Part shown: positions 6,434 through 7,290 of the stretch, one piece after another
Layout of the letters: each line of letters starts with the position of its first letter
Numbering within the stretch: the stretch's first letter is position 1
Assembly (NCBI GenBank): GCA_001795165.1
Contig: MGNS01000017.1
Location: forward strand, 1 to 7,290
Origin: Chloroflexi bacterium RBG_16_57_11
Lineage (GTDB): Bacteria; Chloroflexota; Anaerolineae; Anaerolineales; UBA4823
Direction: 5' to 3'
Length of the DNA: 7,290 nucleotides
Notes under the pieces: generated by a model
Told to the model about the DNA's origin: nothing
What the model saw: only the letters and a program-made list of their open reading frames with translations
The model's database searches: none
Program-made: the position numbers and the translations under genes

Positions 6434-7290
6434 CGTCCAGTTCATCGGGCGACTGGTCGATTTCAGGTAAATTATCCCGGATTGCAGCGAAGAGTTCCTG
6501 GGCATATCTTAGGCCGGCGTCAACCCTTTCCTTATCGTCCCTCAATACCTTGAGCTGGGTCAGTTCATCTTGGAGTGATTGAGCTGCCTCTTTTGTCTCT
6601 TCCATCCGTCGATCGAATTCGTCTTCGGTTATCCTTTTACGGGCATACATTCTCTGGTAAGCTGCCCGTTCTTCGTCGATCTCGTTTATCCGCGTTCGGG
6701 TTCGGGCGATATCCCCATCCAGGCTGTCCCCCTGGGCCTTCAGAGCAGCTTGCCGATTAAGAACCTGTTCCCGGATAACTTCAGGCCGCTTGATCCCGTT
6801 GTTTACAATCTCTTCCCAGACAGCAGCGTCCAGCACTTTTCCTGACCAATTCACCCGTCCGCTATGGTCGGGGCGATTAGTAACCCGGCTGCCCTTGTGA
6901 CATCGATAAGCAAAGAGTGGTTCTTCCAGGGTATATTTCCTGGTATCGCCGTTCGCCAACTTTCTATAATGGAATTTTCTGACGACTGGACTCACCGTCC
7001 CGCCACATTCACCACAGACAGCCAGCCCTTGAAGTAAATAGATCCCCTTGGTGTTCCTGGACGACAGCCTGGTATTACGTCCGATAATCGCCTGGACCCG
7101 TTCCCATTGGTCGCGGTCGATGATTGGCGGAATCTGAATGCTGTAATCAGTCGCATTGTCAAAGTACCAGGTTGCCTTCCCCGTGTAATCTTCGGAATGC
7201 AGGATCTGGACGATGATCGACGGACTCCAGTCGTACACTTTACTTATCCATTCTTTCTGGCGCGCGCCGTGTTCCAGTAATCGCTTACGA
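6258..7290 (-). CDS. Large serine recombinase, C-terminal part (gene runs off the right edge)
   Basis: This is the DNA-binding half of a large serine (resolvase/integrase-type) recombinase. The frame stays open to the window edge, 17 codons beyond a GTG at 7236-7238, so the catalytic N-terminal domain with the active serine lies outside. Counting from that GTG as residue 1: the end of the Recombinase domain (WSPSIIVQILHSEDYTGKA, 4-22; PPIIDRDQWERVQAI, 37-51), a zinc-ribbon region beginning GLAVCGECGG (71-80), then a long charged coiled coil (about 170-235) with the family motif ITEDEFDRRMEE (203-214), and a C-terminal strand-helix part ending DRAVLYPDGSVLIEG. Only three cysteines (75, 78, 113) are seen in the zinc ribbon; His114 or His125 might be the fourth ligand. 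The last ~11 codons and TGA (6258-6260) lie antisense to conserved ettA sequence, so the terminus GTSGRG appears host-encoded. The protein would integrate or excise the element. Confidence 0.9.
   Translation of the reverse strand, partial: RKRLLEHGARQKEWISKVYDWSPSIIVQILHSEDYTGKATWYFDNATDYSIQIPPIIDRDQWERVQAIIGRNTRLSSRNTKGIYLLQGLAVCGECGGTVSPVVRKFHYRKLANGDTRKYTLEEPLFAYRCHKGSRVTNRPDHSGRVNWSGKVLDAAVWEEIVNNGIKRPEVIREQVLNRQAALKAQGDSLDGDIARTRTRINEIDEERAAYQRMYARKRITEDEFDRRMEETKEAAQSLQDELTQLKVLRDDKERVDAGLRYAQELFAAIRDNLPEIDQSPDELDVMPENERRWVLERRQEILRALIDRAVLYPDGSVLIEGLLDGSEKVRIGLGDLGTSGRG
6280..7290. mobile_element. Left end of an integrated serine-recombinase element inside ettA
   Basis: The host/element border is inferred from where EttA similarity stops. 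SHDRWF (bases 6260-6277) is certainly host; NRL (6281-6289) still fits EttA, though its codons cta-aat-cgc-cta look more like the element than like ettA, which prefers ctg and cgc-rich codons. From 6290 nothing fits. The border therefore lies between about 6275 and 6290. Base composition changes with it: hand-counted 60-base lines give 41 G+C at 5281-5340 and 35 at 5641-5700 in ettA, but 28 at 6541-6600 and 28 at 6961-7020 in the element. The recombinase gene points toward the border, as is usual for integrases placed next to their attachment site. The other end, cargo and element type (prophage, integrative conjugative element or smaller transposon) are outside the window. A misassembly joining two contigs is the main alternative. 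Confidence 0.75.

Noticed and set aside
6575..6845. Plus-strand frames of 61 and 88 codons within the recombinase region
   Set aside because: Both are antisense to the recombinase coiled-coil and zinc-ribbon-to-coil region and show no family features.

Overview
The window reads as a piece of a moderately GC-rich bacterial chromosome. It holds seven ordinary-looking genes on the left and, at the right edge, the end of an integrated mobile element. The proline/threonine/serine-rich linker behind a lipobox, the mix of an SCP2-like protein, a DmpA-type (P1/S58) peptidase and a DUF364 protein, and the general protein style suggest a Chloroflexota (Anaerolineae-like) bacterium. That placement is an inference from style and gene mix, not from a marker gene.

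Left block, plus strand (36-2846): a polar amino acid ABC transporter permease, a small SCP2-type lipid-carrier-like protein, a P1-family self-cleaving aminopeptidase, and folB (dihydroneopterin aldolase). Gaps are 55, 20 and 21 bases, so they could be one transcription unit. Only the permease and peptidase have an obvious common theme (uptake and processing of amino acids or small peptides). folB supplies folate biosynthesis and is probably a passenger.

Middle: a minus-strand lipoprotein gene (2855-3844) with a P/T/S-rich spacer, a bacterial SH3-like domain and an unrecognised C-terminal domain. It converges on folB with only 8 bases between the stop codons. A 163-base divergent intergenic region separates it from a plus-strand pair: a DUF4213/DUF364 protein (4008-4763) and an EttA-type ABC-F ATPase (from 4760), joined by an ATGA stop/start overlap.

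Right end: the EttA reading frame is clearly homologous up to about residue 510 (base ~6289) and then loses all resemblance to the family. At the same place begins the 3' end of a minus-strand large serine recombinase whose frame stays open to the right edge. The simplest reading is that a serine-recombinase element has integrated inside ettA, removing the last ~45 native residues and replacing them with a 47-residue element-encoded tail. The recombinase frame runs across the junction and takes its stop codon from host ettA sequence. The catalytic N-terminus of the recombinase, the rest of the element and the expected displaced 3' fragment of ettA lie outside the window. This junction is the main point of interest. 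I saw no CRISPR array, tRNA, rRNA or defence system.
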